Assembly (NCBI GenBank): GCA_013399695.1
Contig: VXAU01003702.1
Coordinates: 472,806-536,805 of the forward strand
Origin: Formicarius rufipectus
Taxonomy: Eukaryota > Chordata > Aves > Passeriformes > Formicariidae
Reading direction: 5' to 3'
Length of the DNA: 64,000 nucleotides
The notes beneath the pieces were generated by a model, which made no database searches, had not been told where the DNA came from, and was given only the letters and a program-made list of their open reading frames with translations. Shown in pieces: positions 9,770 to 22,004 of the stretch. A program made the position numbers and the translations under genes. Positions within the stretch are counted from its first letter, which is position 1. Each line of letters opens with the position of its first letter.

Positions 9770-10800
9770 TTTAGCAACAACTAGTGTATTTTTGCTATCA
9801 GTGCAGCCACTTCATTTTCAAATGCTTTCCAAACCCTTGCATATATAACCATGAAGTCCTTGTGATATGCTGCTGTTTAGTTTATCAGTTTTTTCCAGTG
9901 TTCCCCCTTTCAGTGTTTCACATTCTGACAGCTCATGTGCTTTCTTGTCTTGAAAAAAAAGTCTAACATGGTTTTTGGCACAGCATCCTTTACAGAGAAG
10001 ATAAAACCAAACAAATAATTCAGAACCTCTGCAAAGTCCTTTTTCTCATTAATTATTCCCAATATTCCCTGGGTGTGCATTGCTCCCTTGCTAAACTAGG
10101 TAAATTTAAGACCTTTCAGAAATGTCCTGCAGTTCTCCCCTCTGCACATCCCCCCACAAGTTCTTGTCAGTTTGTGCATCCTTGGCCCTCTTCATTTACA
10201 ACTGACATTTTGTTTGTGTTTTATTATAATTTCCCTCCTTTAGCCTTGGGCTTCACAAAAGATGAAGTGTCATTTCCTGATACCTGGTTGTTTGGTGCAA
10301 ACAACCTCTTGGACCTTAACATTTCACAATACGTTTTTTTCCTATCTTGCCTTTAGTTTGCTTTCTGCATGACTTCACTGAATTGGAAACTGTCTGTTAC
10401 TATACTTGTTTTGAATCCAGGGATTTTACTTTCCTTCTCTTTCATTCTTTGATTTGTTTTTTAAAACTTTTGTTTTCAAATTTTATTTCTGCCTTCAGTA
10501 CTTTTTAAACATTAATTATTTTCAATTATAACCTCATGCACTTAATGCAGTAATAAGTTTATTACTTTTCAGTGGTTTGACTGTATCATATCTTCAGCTA
10601 TATAGTGAAGAGCACATACTGTTATGTTCTCCAGTTATCCTAGAAATCACATTGAAATTGTTGGAGTTTTTCTAATCTGTTTTTACCCATTGACCTACCT
10701 ATGTACAGGTGGGTAAACTCACCCATGGTTACCAATTTATTAGACTTTGATACCTCCTTGATCTCTCTCCATATAACTCATTGAGTATCCCAGACATTTC
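9770..10800 (-). mobile_element. probable ancient CR1/L3-type LINE relic (ORF2 internal)
   Basis: Read on the + strand, phrases such as ACAAATAATTCAGAACCTCT followed by GCAAAGTCC and ATTATTCCC, and further right TTTTACCTTGATCTCTCTCC-like text, follow the order of antisense CR1-family ORF2 between the reverse transcriptase and the endonuclease domain as seen in turtle and other amniote CR1 copies. All frames are broken. Similarity was judged by eye against remembered family patterns, so the boundaries are approximate and an unrelated AT/pyrimidine-rich sequence is possible. Confidence 0.4.
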
Positions 10801-10839
10801 CTGTACTAAGGGTCTGAATGCTTTGTGCAAGCATCAGGA

Positions 10840-12850
10840 TTTAATTAAAGAAGGATATTTTTTCACTGGGCGCACTGGACTGAGATCAAGGAGATCACAG
10901 ATAAGCTCCTGAATATGCTACCAACCTGCTGCCTGATCTCTGACACATTCCTATGGCCTGACACAAAGCCTGCCGAGGTTGGAGACCAATTTTTATTACT
11001 TTGGGTAGGCTTTGGCTCAACATCCAGAGGCAGGGACAATAATTCTTCCTGATCTCATGACAATGTTGTAAGGATTCGCTTGCTGCAGGTTGTCAGGTAT
11101 TGAGGTTCAGGTGTGGTGCTGCCAGATGTAATTAGGAGCAGACAAACTCTATCCACATGGTCTTTCTTTGCACTGGAGTGTTGGAAAATTGAGCTTTTAG
11201 GAGATGCTCATTAGGGAAAACTTCTGTTCAGAATGGAGGATAAGCTAAAATGGTCAGTATCCCTCAGAAAAAACGGTACTGAAGCTCTTAACTGCTCCAG
11301 GTCTTGGTGAGAAGCAAAAGAAATAGAAATGCTTTTCCTTCTGTTGCTTTTCCATGCTTAGGCTAAGCTCCAACTGATCTCCTGATCCATTACTGACATC
11401 TTTCACCCACACTATTTTCCCTTTTCTAGCAGTGTATTCTCAGCTGACAAAAGCTGTCAGAACATGAGTAACATGAAAGGAGAGGCCATCACTAAACAAA
11501 GTGCTATATTTAACCTGGCAATGTCAAGCCTTCTCAGTTATGACCTTCAGCCCTAGCAGTGAGAATTTAACAGGGCATCTTGGTTGTAAAGGTTTTCCCT
11601 TTAGCCAAACATAGATGGCTCTTATAGGCAAGGAAAGGGAAGAGGAAGGTAAAGTTACCCTTCTGCTTTTGACATTTGTGAGAGCCAGCACACTTAGCTG
11701 GCAATAGAAGGAAAGAATGCATGAAGGGCTAAGTTCTCGTTCAAAATGTCTGTTTGATGTCCACTAGTCATTTTCACAAACTGATCCTTTGGGAGTAAAT
11801 GTAAGGATCTCTCCTGAAAGGTTTTGACATCAGAAGCAGCTTCCTGCAAGGAATATCCTACTGTTACTCATTATTTTCTATGGGATTCAGTAAAGGGAAA
11901 ATACTCCAAAAATATACAACTGAAAAAAAGCAAGGAAAGAAAACAGAAAGAAGATGAAGAAAACCATTTGGTTTGTTTAGTCTGAAGAAAGCCCGTAACT
12001 ATGTTGCTTCATTGCACAGAGGACTGTAAAATATCTGGTTTAAAACAAAATAATCAGATAACTCAAGCATTACCATTCTTTCTGAATGACAAATCTGACA
12101 ATAATCCACATTACAGTCTTTAATGCCTCTTAAAAATCAAAGTGAGGTATGGAAATGACACACAGCTAAAAAGATGAGGAGCAATTTTCTTGTTACTGTT
12201 TTCAGAAAGTAGTGACAAGAGTTTAATTCCTAGTTTCACCACTGATTGCTTATGTGGCCTTGGATAAAGTCAGCAACATCTTGCACCTCAGCTTCTAACA
12301 TGGAAATATAAAATAACATTTTCATTCTCGCAAGCTGTGTCTGCTCTTCTTGTTTAGATGTTGAAGCAATCGGCAGCACCTCTGTAACAGTCAGCACTAA
12401 ATCTTACCTAAATTTGAGCATGCATAGAAAGAAATGAATGACATATTATCTTTCAAACATTCAGTTTCTTTTCAGTCCATATGAAAATTACCTAATGACA
12501 TGATCCTGATCTTTCCCTTCTTTAAAGAGTAAGAGCTTTTCCATTTACCCTTGACATTACTGGTACAGGCAGCTATACATGGGATACCTCTCAGAAGCCT
12601 CTGTCTGAAGCAGGTCCATGATGGATCTCTTTAAACCTCATGAGCAATTCTGCACATGCTAGTGCTGCAAGAGTGCAGAGGAACTGGGAAAGGTACACAG
12701 GAAGGTGCCTAAGATGGTGAGAATTACCTGTCTTCCAGAGAGATGTGCAATAGACTAGGAGTCATCATACAAGAAATTATGAGTTACGACAAATATATGT
12801 AAGTCTAAGCAAATTTGAAGAGAGAGAGGAGGTTAACAGGAAGATATTTA
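10840..12850. other. non-coding, no gene recognised
   Basis: The composition rises to average GC at about 10860-11470, then falls again. No open frame over 60 codons is present for over 2.5 kb. No repeat family was identified. Confidence 0.5.
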
Positions 12851-12913
12851 ATTTTAATTTTTTTTTTTCACAACATGCAATCCAGAGCTCCCTGGTAGAT
12901 ATTAACAACCATT

Positions 12914-12937
12914 AAAAAAAAAAAAAAAAAAAAAAAA
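12914..12937. repeat. poly(A) run, 24 A
   Basis: An uninterrupted A24 lies next to a T-rich patch at 12851-12869. No retroposed gene is recognisable to its left. Confidence 0.9.
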
Positions 12938-12939
12938 TC

Positions 12940-14718
12940 ACTGCATGGTTGAAATGTAGCACTTAGTGTCTTAGGATGTTTTGCTATTCTAAAGGTAAAA
13001 ATGAGTAAATAAATGATCCAACTAGACAGAATACTGAAAGAAAAACACCACCAAAATCTCTGTGATGCAAATAAAGTCAGAGAGAGCTCCTCACACAACC
13101 AACTGCTTCAACCTAAGGGTTTTATCACTGTGTACCAGTTCCCCTTGCTCTCTCATTGCTGCCAGACACTTCTGACAGAAAACTGTGAGCACATGGGCTT
13201 AGGGAGATTTGCTCTTGCACTCAGAGCCTCACACAGAGTCATCAGGGTAGCTGTTTCCTTTGGGCAATGCTCAGCTTGTTTTACTTTTTCTGCTCACCAG
13301 AATTTTTTTGTCCTCCTTGGCTGGGCTTTTATCAAAACAACTGCAAGAAAACTTGGGAAACTTTGAAAAGGTGTTTAATTTATCCCCAATTCCCCAGGAA
13401 GACCTTCTACAAATAAATTCAAAGATTCTTCATTTTATTTATTCACTGTAGCAGTTAGATAAATTTAATATACACCTGTTTTCCAGTCTTGTCTCAATGC
13501 CAGCTACAGAGTGTGCTTTCCTGCCCCACTATCTGTAACTCTAATATAAGATCCTGAGATAACCTCCTTGCAGACACACTTCTCTATCAGCTTTAGGCCT
13601 TTGGGTTCCCATTATAGGTGCTCTCTTTACAGAGGAACAGAGAGTTGAGAAAGGTAAAATGTGGTCACAGGTCTGTCTTTAGCATTGCTTCTCATTTTTC
13701 TACTTCCAGCAACAAACTGGAACAAACATCCTGTGCAGGACAGAAATGAGGAAGAATGTGGCAGGCAATGAGAGAGATCTTTGCATCTCTATTAAGGTGA
13801 CAGGAGACAATATCCCTCAGCAGTTGCATGTATACAGTTTCTCACCTTATTAGAGCAGACCTGCTACTCCCAAATGCCAAAAGAGAGGTGGTTCTTTCTT
13901 CTTGCTTTTCATTTGAAAGCTCAAAAAAATCACTTACTTCTCTAATCTCTGTGTCATTTCATATGCTGTATCAAGATTTAGAAAATAACTTTTAAACTAA
14001 GGAGTTTTATGAAAAAAAAACAAGCCAAACCCAATCCTAACCAAACAACTGAAAACCCCCTAACCTTTACAAAACAAAAAACTAAAACTGAACTTAGAAT
14101 GATGGAGATACTTTCTGAAGATGATCTGTGCTTTGCTGATGTCTTTTATGTGTACAAGTCATGGTTTCACTGGAAAGCTCTCTAGGTCAGAGCTTTTCTG
14201 TTACGATCGTGGTCCTGTAGGAATCACCACATCATTTGTTCACCTATGTAGGATTGTTCTGTACTGCAGCTACACATCAATTTAAAGTCATAAACTTAAA
14301 GGTGAGCTGAAAAGCTCTGAAATCGGCAGAAGACTAGACTTCTGTTTATTAAGAAATCCACACAACAATAGTGTTAAAGCTACATTTCCAAGGTCTTAAT
14401 AGCTGAGGACCCCATATTTTCTGCTGAATAACTGTAAAAATTATTTCTGGGTGCTTTGTTTGCTGAAAAATCAAGCTGCTAATGTGTGACCTTGTCTATG
14501 GCTTTAGAAATCCAAGTTTAGGTACTATATTTTTAACTCCAAGCCAAAATCTTTAACAAGCAAAGCAAAATAGATCTCAAGGAAAACATGGTCTATCTGA
14601 AACCTAATTTATCTCCTTGCATGGGCTACACTTCAAAGCTATTTTATGTACATACAGATAACTGCAAAATACTGGAGGCAAAAGAGAGCCAGGCCTATAC
14701 CACACAAATTTGCAATGC
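12940..14718. other. non-coding, no gene recognised
   Basis: It contains an A/C-rich, nearly G-free patch at about 14011-14090 (AACCCAATCCTAACC and AACCCCCTAACC strings). The longest frame, 117 codons at 13013-13366, has no recognisable domain. Confidence 0.5.
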
Positions 14719-14735
14719 TTTTTTTTTTTTTTTTT
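14719..14735. repeat. poly(T) run
   Basis: An uninterrupted T17. Confidence 0.9.
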
Positions 14736-15329
14736 CTGGAGGCAACGTTTGTAGGTTTTAGAAACCAGAAGATAATTTTGGAGGTAGGTGATATAACATT
14801 ATGGCAGGCTTTGGTGAGTTAGAGTTTTCCTCTTGAGAAATATTTCAGTGTCATTCTCCAAGTTACTCTGAAAAGAGTACAAGAGAAACAAGTTAAGTTT
14901 AGGGACATATAACACTGCTTTGCAAGGGTTGGTTAAATTGTTTAATAATTTAGCACTGCCTTTCACCTAAAAGTTATCAGTTCCCATGAGCAGTCACCAG
15001 ATCTGAGATTTTTACTTTTCCCAACCCGTTTTTGGTGATTTTGTCATCATATTTGGAGATATGGATGTCAACCAAATAATGCAAACCAATACATGATATT
15101 ATAAATGTTAGTGTGACAGACATTCCCTCCCATTATGGCCAGTTTGCAGAAGCAATGTTGAAATGGGTTCATTTATGTGAAGATTTATTAGTGGAGTCCG
15201 TAGCTGATGGCGTACATGGTCTCTAGCTGTGAAAAATTGGGAAAAATATAAAAATAAAAAGAGGAGAGAAAGAAGAGAAAAACAAGTTCTCCTTGTGCTA
15301 CTCAGCTGGGAAGAGAAATAACCAGGGTT

Positions 15330-15860
15330 CCCAGACCTCTTCTGCATGCACTCTGATGTGCAGCAGCTGGTTCCACCCCAGAATACTCTTCCCATAGTGA
15401 CCATATAGTTTCCAGCAGAACATGCTTGAATTCTGAGCTGGCTGTCCCTGTTCGCTGTTAGTGTTGATTGGAACATGCACTGGCCAGGGTAGGGACTGCA
15501 TGGCCAATTTTTTGTGCACATGAGCATTGTTGTGTCCCTTCCATAAACCGGAAACTACAACCAAAACGTAGTGAAAGGGGAGGGGCGGGGGGGGAGGGGA
15601 ATCTGATTGTCTCACAGGTGGCAATCACTGCCCATGACAACCCCAACCCCCTTACTGGGGTATACAGGTGCAAGATTGTAAGGACAGCAGCATGAGAGTA
15701 ACATCATGGGAAGAGTGAGGGGGAAACACTGCTTCAGGGCCTCTGAAAACATTGCCCCAGTAGCTTGGTTGGGAGGGTTCAGAGCTGGGAGGGAAAGGCA
15801 GTATGTACCTGGCATGGGGGGATGTGACAAGGTGACATAGCACCACCCAAGAAATCAAAT
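15330..15860. other. GC-elevated unclassified segment
   Basis: Composition is clearly richer in G and C than 10 kb on either side. Several overlapping frames of 65-139 codons exist on the - strand, without recognisable domains. The compositional step, the quadruplex at 15577 and a CR1-like octamer tail 170 bases downstream suggest an inserted element, perhaps an LTR or a CR1 subfamily I cannot name. No terminal repeats were found. Confidence 0.35.
15577..15599 (+). other. canonical G-quadruplex motif
   Basis: GGGGAGGGGCGGGGGGGG followed by AGGGG: four runs of at least four G separated by single-base loops on the + strand. Single-base loops with four-tetrad runs make a very stable predicted intramolecular quadruplex in DNA, or in RNA if the + strand is transcribed. 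Confidence 0.9.
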
Positions 15861-16030
15861 GTGCTGCTGTTCAGGGACAGTCATTGGATTCAGCTGCTCT
15901 GGACATGAGATGCAGTTTCTGAAGACTCACTCCCACAGGAGACTGAGCTACCTTTTTCTTATATGATCTGGGGTACAAGCTGGCTGGTCACTTCCTCTGT
16001 CAAAGGGGATTATCTTCTGCTGATCAGCAT

Positions 16031-16055
16031 ATTCTGTGATTCTGTAATCCTATGA
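16031..16055 (+). mobile_element. CR1-like 3' terminal octamer repeats
   Basis: ATTCTGTG, ATTCTGTA and ATCCTATG follow one another, as at the 3' end of a + strand CR1 element. The sequence immediately upstream does not show the usual CCCTTCCAAC signature, so either it is a divergent subfamily or an old copy whose body extends into 15860-16030 without being recognisable. Confidence 0.4.
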
Positions 16056-16501
16056 CTTGAATGAGAACCAATTCCTTGCCCTCCACACACCTTCTTTTTC
16101 TGCACCGTTTAAGTAACAATTGAAAGAAGTTTCCCCACTGCAGGTCAGCAGACAAGGCCAGCTGAGGATGTGTAACATAAAGTAGCATGACAAAAGCCTA
16201 CAGCAGAACAGCAAAGGAGAAATACATTCTCTGCATTTTCTGATATGCTTTAGATACTATGTTGAGTTTGAATGAGCTGGGAGGATCACAGACTTCTTAT
16301 AGCATGTCTTAGCAGGTGAAAAGCTCTCAATTTAACTTTTGTTCGAGTTTGAGTAGATGGAGCAAACAAAAAGGTCTTCAGCTGTTTCCTTGAAGGCATG
16401 AGTAAGCTGGGGTTTAGCTTATTTCCTAACCCTCTGGCAGTGGTGTCCATGCAACACAACAATAAGAATAAGAAAGAAAGCCCAGGAGAACTATTTCTCT
16501 C

Positions 16502-16570
16502 TGTTTTTGTTTGTTTGTTTTGTTTTTTAATATTATATTATTTTTTTAATTTATTTGTTTATTTATTTCA
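16502..16570. repeat. T-rich (GTTT/ATTT)n low-complexity tract
   Basis: Repeated TTTG units pass into TTTA units. Confidence 0.85.
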
Positions 16571-18980
16571 CAAGAAGGGCTCCAGATCGAGATTTTATTT
16601 CTTGCACATTACTGCTTCATAAACAAAGGCACAAAGCTAAAAGCTCAACAGCCAGTAAGGAAGAAATTTTTTTGCAGCTGAACACCTAGTCAGAGAAGAG
16701 GTAATACCTAAATAAAGATGAATCATTTGCTGGTTATGAAGGTCTACTAAGACTTCTCTGATAGGAATCACACCAGCTTATTTTTGTTGCATGGACAAAC
16801 ACCCTTGCATCTTCAGCCTACTGTGCTCTACCATGAAGCCTGTTCCTTCTCTACAGCATTAAGAAGTAATTATTAGCCCTTACTGTGTAATGACTGATTA
16901 TTGTACAGGCCATGCAGAAGACTTCTGCAGTCATCATGCCCAACTCTGTCCCCTACCCTGTGCTCTACTCTGTTGAAATGCTCCGTCACAGGTGGTTGTA
17001 GGGGGCATTTAGGCCCAGCCCATTCTGATTTCACTGCACCCTGGGCACTGAAAGGGCGCAGGGTCTCACCTAGTGTGTACTCACACAGGAATTTAAAGAC
17101 TCTGGTCTTTGGCTCAGCCCGTGTTTCCCTGCCATGATGTGAGAAGAGTAGCACATGTCCTGAGTGCCAGACCTCTTGCTGCTCTGCAGTGAACCCCTCT
17201 GGGTGCTCTAAGTGCAGCCTCAGGAGAAGGCTACTCCAGTTCTTGTCAGCTGGCAGCAGTTCCCTCTGATACCAGGGCTTGACAAGCTGGGGCTTGACGG
17301 GTGTTTATGAGACATGCATGAAAGCAGGAGGAGAGGTGCTAAAACAAGACAGCATCTCACAGAGAACTCAGATGCACTTGTTTGCTCTGGTAGGAGCCAA
17401 GGTGTGTTTCCAGTTACCTCTCACTGCTGCGGTGCTAAAATGTCAGTCCTTTTTGGGGGTAGAATTGCTCAACCAGAAAGTGAGAACATCACTTTCTTTG
17501 CTTTAAAGTGGTGGGTACGTCCCACTGGGGAAAAGGGAGGAGGGCTGCATTGTCTGCTCTCTCACTGTTCCTTAAACTCTGAATTGAATTGCACAGTGAG
17601 GAAAATGAGAGCTGGTCTTTGCTTAGATAAGCATTCTCCAAGCAAATTTACAAAACAATGACATAGCTCTTTGCATTCCTGTAGGAAATTACATACGTCA
17701 TCCCAGCTATGGGTTCAGTCCCGCAGTCCTGCGTGCTGAATGGTGCAGGACCAGACCCTCATAGCTAGCTCAGCACATGAATAACTGGGATTTGATACAA
17801 TATCTATATTTTTTTCCCTTTTCCTTCTAGCTGAAATGACTACTTACATCTCTCCAAGGGCAAAGGCAAAAAAAGTTCTGCAAAATACTCTGCATTCTCC
17901 ACAACAGAGCAGATCATGTAATGCAGTTGCTCTTACTGCTATTTATACATAGATGATTATGCTATCTGCTACACAGGGAGGAATTAAACCATTAATTGGA
18001 GAAATAATCTGAAAATCAAATACTTCTTTCCTTGATGTTTCTTCAAAGAATAGATTTTGCCAATGTTGCTCCACATTAATTTTTTTTCCAAAAAATAACA
18101 ATCTATTAATTTCTATAATTAAACATCTGACCAAAGGGAGCAACATTTCTATGTAAACAAGTAAGAGATTTATTATTATATGGAAAGTAGCACTCTGTAA
18201 ACCAGAGCTGATGGAAGATAGGAGCAAAGGATGGGGAGAAGAGGAAAGTTTCTCTCTTCAGTTTACATCCAGTAGACTGAAAACAAAGAACTCATCTGTT
18301 CAGTTTCTTAATATTCTTTCCTTCATACTCCTTTCTACCCTGCACTTCTCCTCACTCTTTAAAAAGACACAGCCTAGCCAGTCATCAAATTACTTCATCT
18401 GCTGTTTAAACCTTTGAGTCAATGAATTATGATCACCTAACAAGCCCCTTTCACACCCAGAGCGGCCGTTTTGCTTGGTTTTGCACATTCAATGTAGGAG
18501 CACTGCTGTTTTGAGCAGTTCACAGTCTGTCACTTCTGTGAGGGTTGTCTGGCTGTGTCCTCTCAGCCTAAGGAAGAGAGGGCAGGACACAAAAAGTTGT
18601 CAAGTTATAGGTAAAGAATAGATGTGGCACAAAACCATACAGTCCTCTCGTATTCCCACGTGTCACCTTCCCCACTCAGCTTTGCTCATACAATCATTTC
18701 AAACTTGTGCCATCCTCTGGGGTGATAATGATGAAATTTGTTTGCAAGCAAGCCATCTGATCAGGCTAGCGTTCTGGAGTGTAATGCCAACACAAACTGT
18801 TATTATGGGGACATAATTAGCAGGCTTCTATACAGGAAAATGGCTGTAAATGTTTGATTGCCATTAACCTGAAAGACATGAGAAAAATTTTGGCTTCCCA
18901 AAAGCCTCAAAAAGGGTTGTGTGAAGATGAGCTTCTCTGATAACAGATATTCCCTCAGTCCTGAGTCTCACCAGTCACTT
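16571..18980. other. non-coding, no gene recognised
   Basis: A mix of average-GC sequence (about 16900-17560) and AT-rich sequence. Open frames up to 115 codons (17314-17661, +) lack domains and show no splice context I would defend. Confidence 0.5.
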
Positions 18981-18984
18981 ATTT

Positions 18985-19220
18985 CATCAGACAACTGATG
19001 TCCTCTTTTGCTTTCAGATCACTGAAAAAAAAATGACCTATGCTGAACAATCAGTTAATTGTCATTAATTTGTCCACTGGATATTTCCTCCCTATATTTT
19101 GAATTGTACATCTGCAAGTGTGCTGGCTAAGCTTCACAGTCTGATTAGTAGTTTCAATGATTATGTCAAGGCCAAGGGATTCTTTTAAGGTTTTCATATT
19201 CAGCATTGAGAATCTGGTGC
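18985..19220. promoter_or_regulatory. possible conserved non-coding element
   Basis: The block has low repetitiveness and several homeodomain-type cores (CAGTTAATTGTCATTAATTT, TGATTAGTAG). Candidate on motif density alone. Confidence 0.2.
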
Positions 19221-20430
19221 TTTTTTTTATATGGCTGCTTGCTTAACTCATGCGACACAGATTCCCACCTCTAATTTAATGACCTGTTTTTATAAGCAGA
19301 ACCTAAAAGTGCTGTAGATGGTGGGACAGGCTGCACAACTACTGTTCCTTTTTGCTCTGAGAAGGGTTTAAGAGCAGTACAGTGGAGATGACAGATACCA
19401 AATTAGAAATATCTTGGAGAAAAGTCAAGCCCAGAGGTGCAGGCTGTTTAGCAGGGACTGTATTTATTGTTCTTTTTCCCACATCAGATAGTTCCTGCAA
19501 ATTACTGGTGGCTGACTTCATATCTCAGCTTGTTCTTGATCATGTCTTGCAGCAGGATCTTTTGGTTCAATTCTTGTGAACACTATGCTGATATGTTACA
19601 ATCTTGCATAATTTTGCATCATCCACTTGTCTTTTTAAAGGGAAAGGCAAATGCCTTTAAAGAGACTTTAAGGTCAAGTGTAGGTCTACACTGTGGATAT
19701 CTTTGGGGTAATGATAGATAGTACTAGGAACTACTTTTTGGGACATTTTTCTTGATACACCAAGACTGCTGCCACACAAGACAGAAGCTATGCTGCATCT
19801 CCTTCATCCTGGGAATGGCACAGAGTTCAGTCCACTCCAAAAGTACAAATCTGGTTGCTGTGTGTGTTCCAGGGGAAAATGTATGATCCCAAGACAGACC
19901 TGGCTTCCCTGGGAAGTTAAAGTCTGTCATGGGGTTTCCGTCACTGCAACACGTGGCTGCTTCATCTTCCCCTTTCCTGAATATTTTGGACCTGCAAAGC
20001 AAACAAAGGGATTCCTGTCTTAAAACAATTCTGCTGGTTTAGCACTGCCTTTTTTATACTACCTACTGTCTCTTCAGCTCATTATAGGACAGATACAACT
20101 GCTCTTTTATTCACTTTGAGGAATGTATCACCACTGAACAAACACCCCAGAAATGTTTGCCACATCAACTGCTACGTACCGTGAGTGATGGTCCCCAGAG
20201 CTGGCACAAAATATTAAAGGAAAGAAATGGGATCCAGTCTGAGCAAAGACTGCAATATCTTTCATGATAATTTCACCTGTATTTTTTGATATCTCTTCTT
20301 TCACACATAAAACATGTTCACACATCCTGAAAATACAGGGCAGCACATTTGAAAATGTTTGCAAGGTATATTTTACTCTCTGATTTTCATGCTCTTGGAC
20401 AGCAGACTACAGACAGTTACTGAACTAAGC
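19221..20430. other. non-coding, no gene recognised
   Basis: Open frames up to 92 codons (19724-20002, -) without domains. A short self-complementary patch around GGCAAATGCC lies at about 19647-19656. No repeat family was identified. Confidence 0.45.
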
Positions 20431-20439
20431 AATGTAATG

Positions 20440-20710
20440 CATTTTGAAGAAGCATTGTTCAAGCACATGGAAATAAACATCACCCTCAGGTATCATTATT
20501 ATGCTTTCTGTGATTAAAATTACTAGTAGTATCAGTTCTTATGTGCCTGGTTTTATATTGATTACTAAGTTAGTGTTTAAAGAGGCATCCTTCCATTTAA
20601 TGAAAGACTGCTCATTAATGAGCAAAGTGCATAATTTTTATCCTTAGATAATGAAATATAAATAATTACTATATGTCAACATGTGATTACTGTACTCTTG
20701 GGTAGGGGTA
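20440..20710. promoter_or_regulatory. possible conserved non-coding element
   Basis: Homeodomain-like cores are dense (TGATTAAAATTA, TTGATTACTAAG), and a perfect 14-bp palindrome, GCTCATTAATGAGC, lies at 20610-20623 with TAAT/ATTA arms suited to a paired-homeodomain dimer. Conservation cannot be judged from one genome. Confidence 0.25.
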
Positions 20711-21089
20711 TCGGTGATCTCTGCCTACATGGAGATCTCATGTTTCAAAAATGTCTCAGACCCATAAAACAATGACTAAAAGGAGCATGGGAGATGCACA
20801 GGGCACCAGGGACCTGTAAATAGTCAGACAAATATCATAACTGGCAGGGTTAGATAAATTCTATTTGAGCCATCACTTCTTAAGAGTCTGTTCCTCATTT
20901 GTTGCACTTTCATAGCAAAGCAGAACTTCTAAATATCCATTTCTATGCATCAGAGTAAACAAAGACAGCAGGAAGAATAAATGGGTTCTGTCTGGTCTCA
21001 TGCTGATGCCAAGGGGACCAGAACCCAGATGTCCAGACTCTAATTTCACCACCACACTTTTATTATTGGACTATCATTTTACTTGGAGA

Positions 21090-21110
21090 TTTTTTTTATT
21101 TTTTTTTTTT
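21090..21110. repeat. poly(T) run
   Basis: T runs broken by a single A, followed by a G-rich patch (GGGTGGGG, then GGTGATGGGGAGGAGG). Confidence 0.85.
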
Positions 21111-21119
21111 GGGTGGGGA

Positions 21120-21930
21120 AGTGTGGACGGAGAGGGTGATGGGGAGGAGGTTTGGGGATGGTGGTGCATGGTATTTGTTCACATCAGCCAATACTGAAGG
21201 AAAAATATTATGTATAATTGGAGAGCAAGACAGGCTAATACGTCACCCATCAGCACTGTCAAATCACTGGTATTATTCTCTGTTCTTACACCCTCATCTC
21301 TGCACTGCCTCTCCTTCCACCTCAAATCCTTAACTCCTCCTTCCTCTGACAGGATGTACAATAGCCAGAACAATATAAATCAAAGCCTAGAATCAGGAAA
21401 ATTAGAACAGATTGGAAGTGCCAGTTACTCAAGAAGGGAAAGAAAGAAACAAGACGTCAGGAGATCAGAAGAGTGATTGCAGCTTCATTGCAAGGGCCGT
21501 TGTACCATCAGAACAGGTTATTGCCTGTCACAAACTGTTTTTATTTTCCAGCTCCTGACTGATGCAGAGCTTGATCTGAAATAAATGCCAGCTTCCCACT
21601 TATTTTATAAATCTCCTCACTGTGGTCACATTTAATGTTTATGGGCCTTCACATTTTTCAAATAAATTACAACTTTATACGTTTTGTATCTTTATTGTAA
21701 AGCAGCAACAGGGAGGTTGAGAACTACAGAGGAGCTCTTACAGGTCCATGCCGCAGTGGGACTGAGAGGGAATGAACTCCAACAGGTCAAAAGGCGGATG
21801 AACCATGATGCACTCTCAGTGTAAACTCCTTCCTTTATCTGTTTCAGGTTCAGACATTAATCATATAGTGATCAAAATACTACAGTGCTGAATTTTTAAA
21901 GCTTTCTTTCATTTATTTATTTACCAGGTG
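21120..21930. other. non-coding, no gene recognised
   Basis: Begins in the G-rich patch and becomes AT-rich. Open frames of up to 88 codons on + have no recognisable domain. Confidence 0.45.
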
Positions 21931-22003
21931 AAAAAACAAGCAAACAAACAAACAAAAACAAAAACCAAACAAAACAAACAAAACAACAAACAAACAAACA
22001 AAA
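21931..22003. repeat. (CAAA)n microsatellite
   Basis: About 73 bases of CAAA/CAAAA units with occasional CCAAA. Confidence 0.95.
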
Positions 22004-22004
22004 G

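Noticed and set aside
15108..15527. 139-codon frame on the - strand
   Set aside because: It lies in the unclassified GC-shifted block, overlaps several other frames, and has no recognisable protein family.
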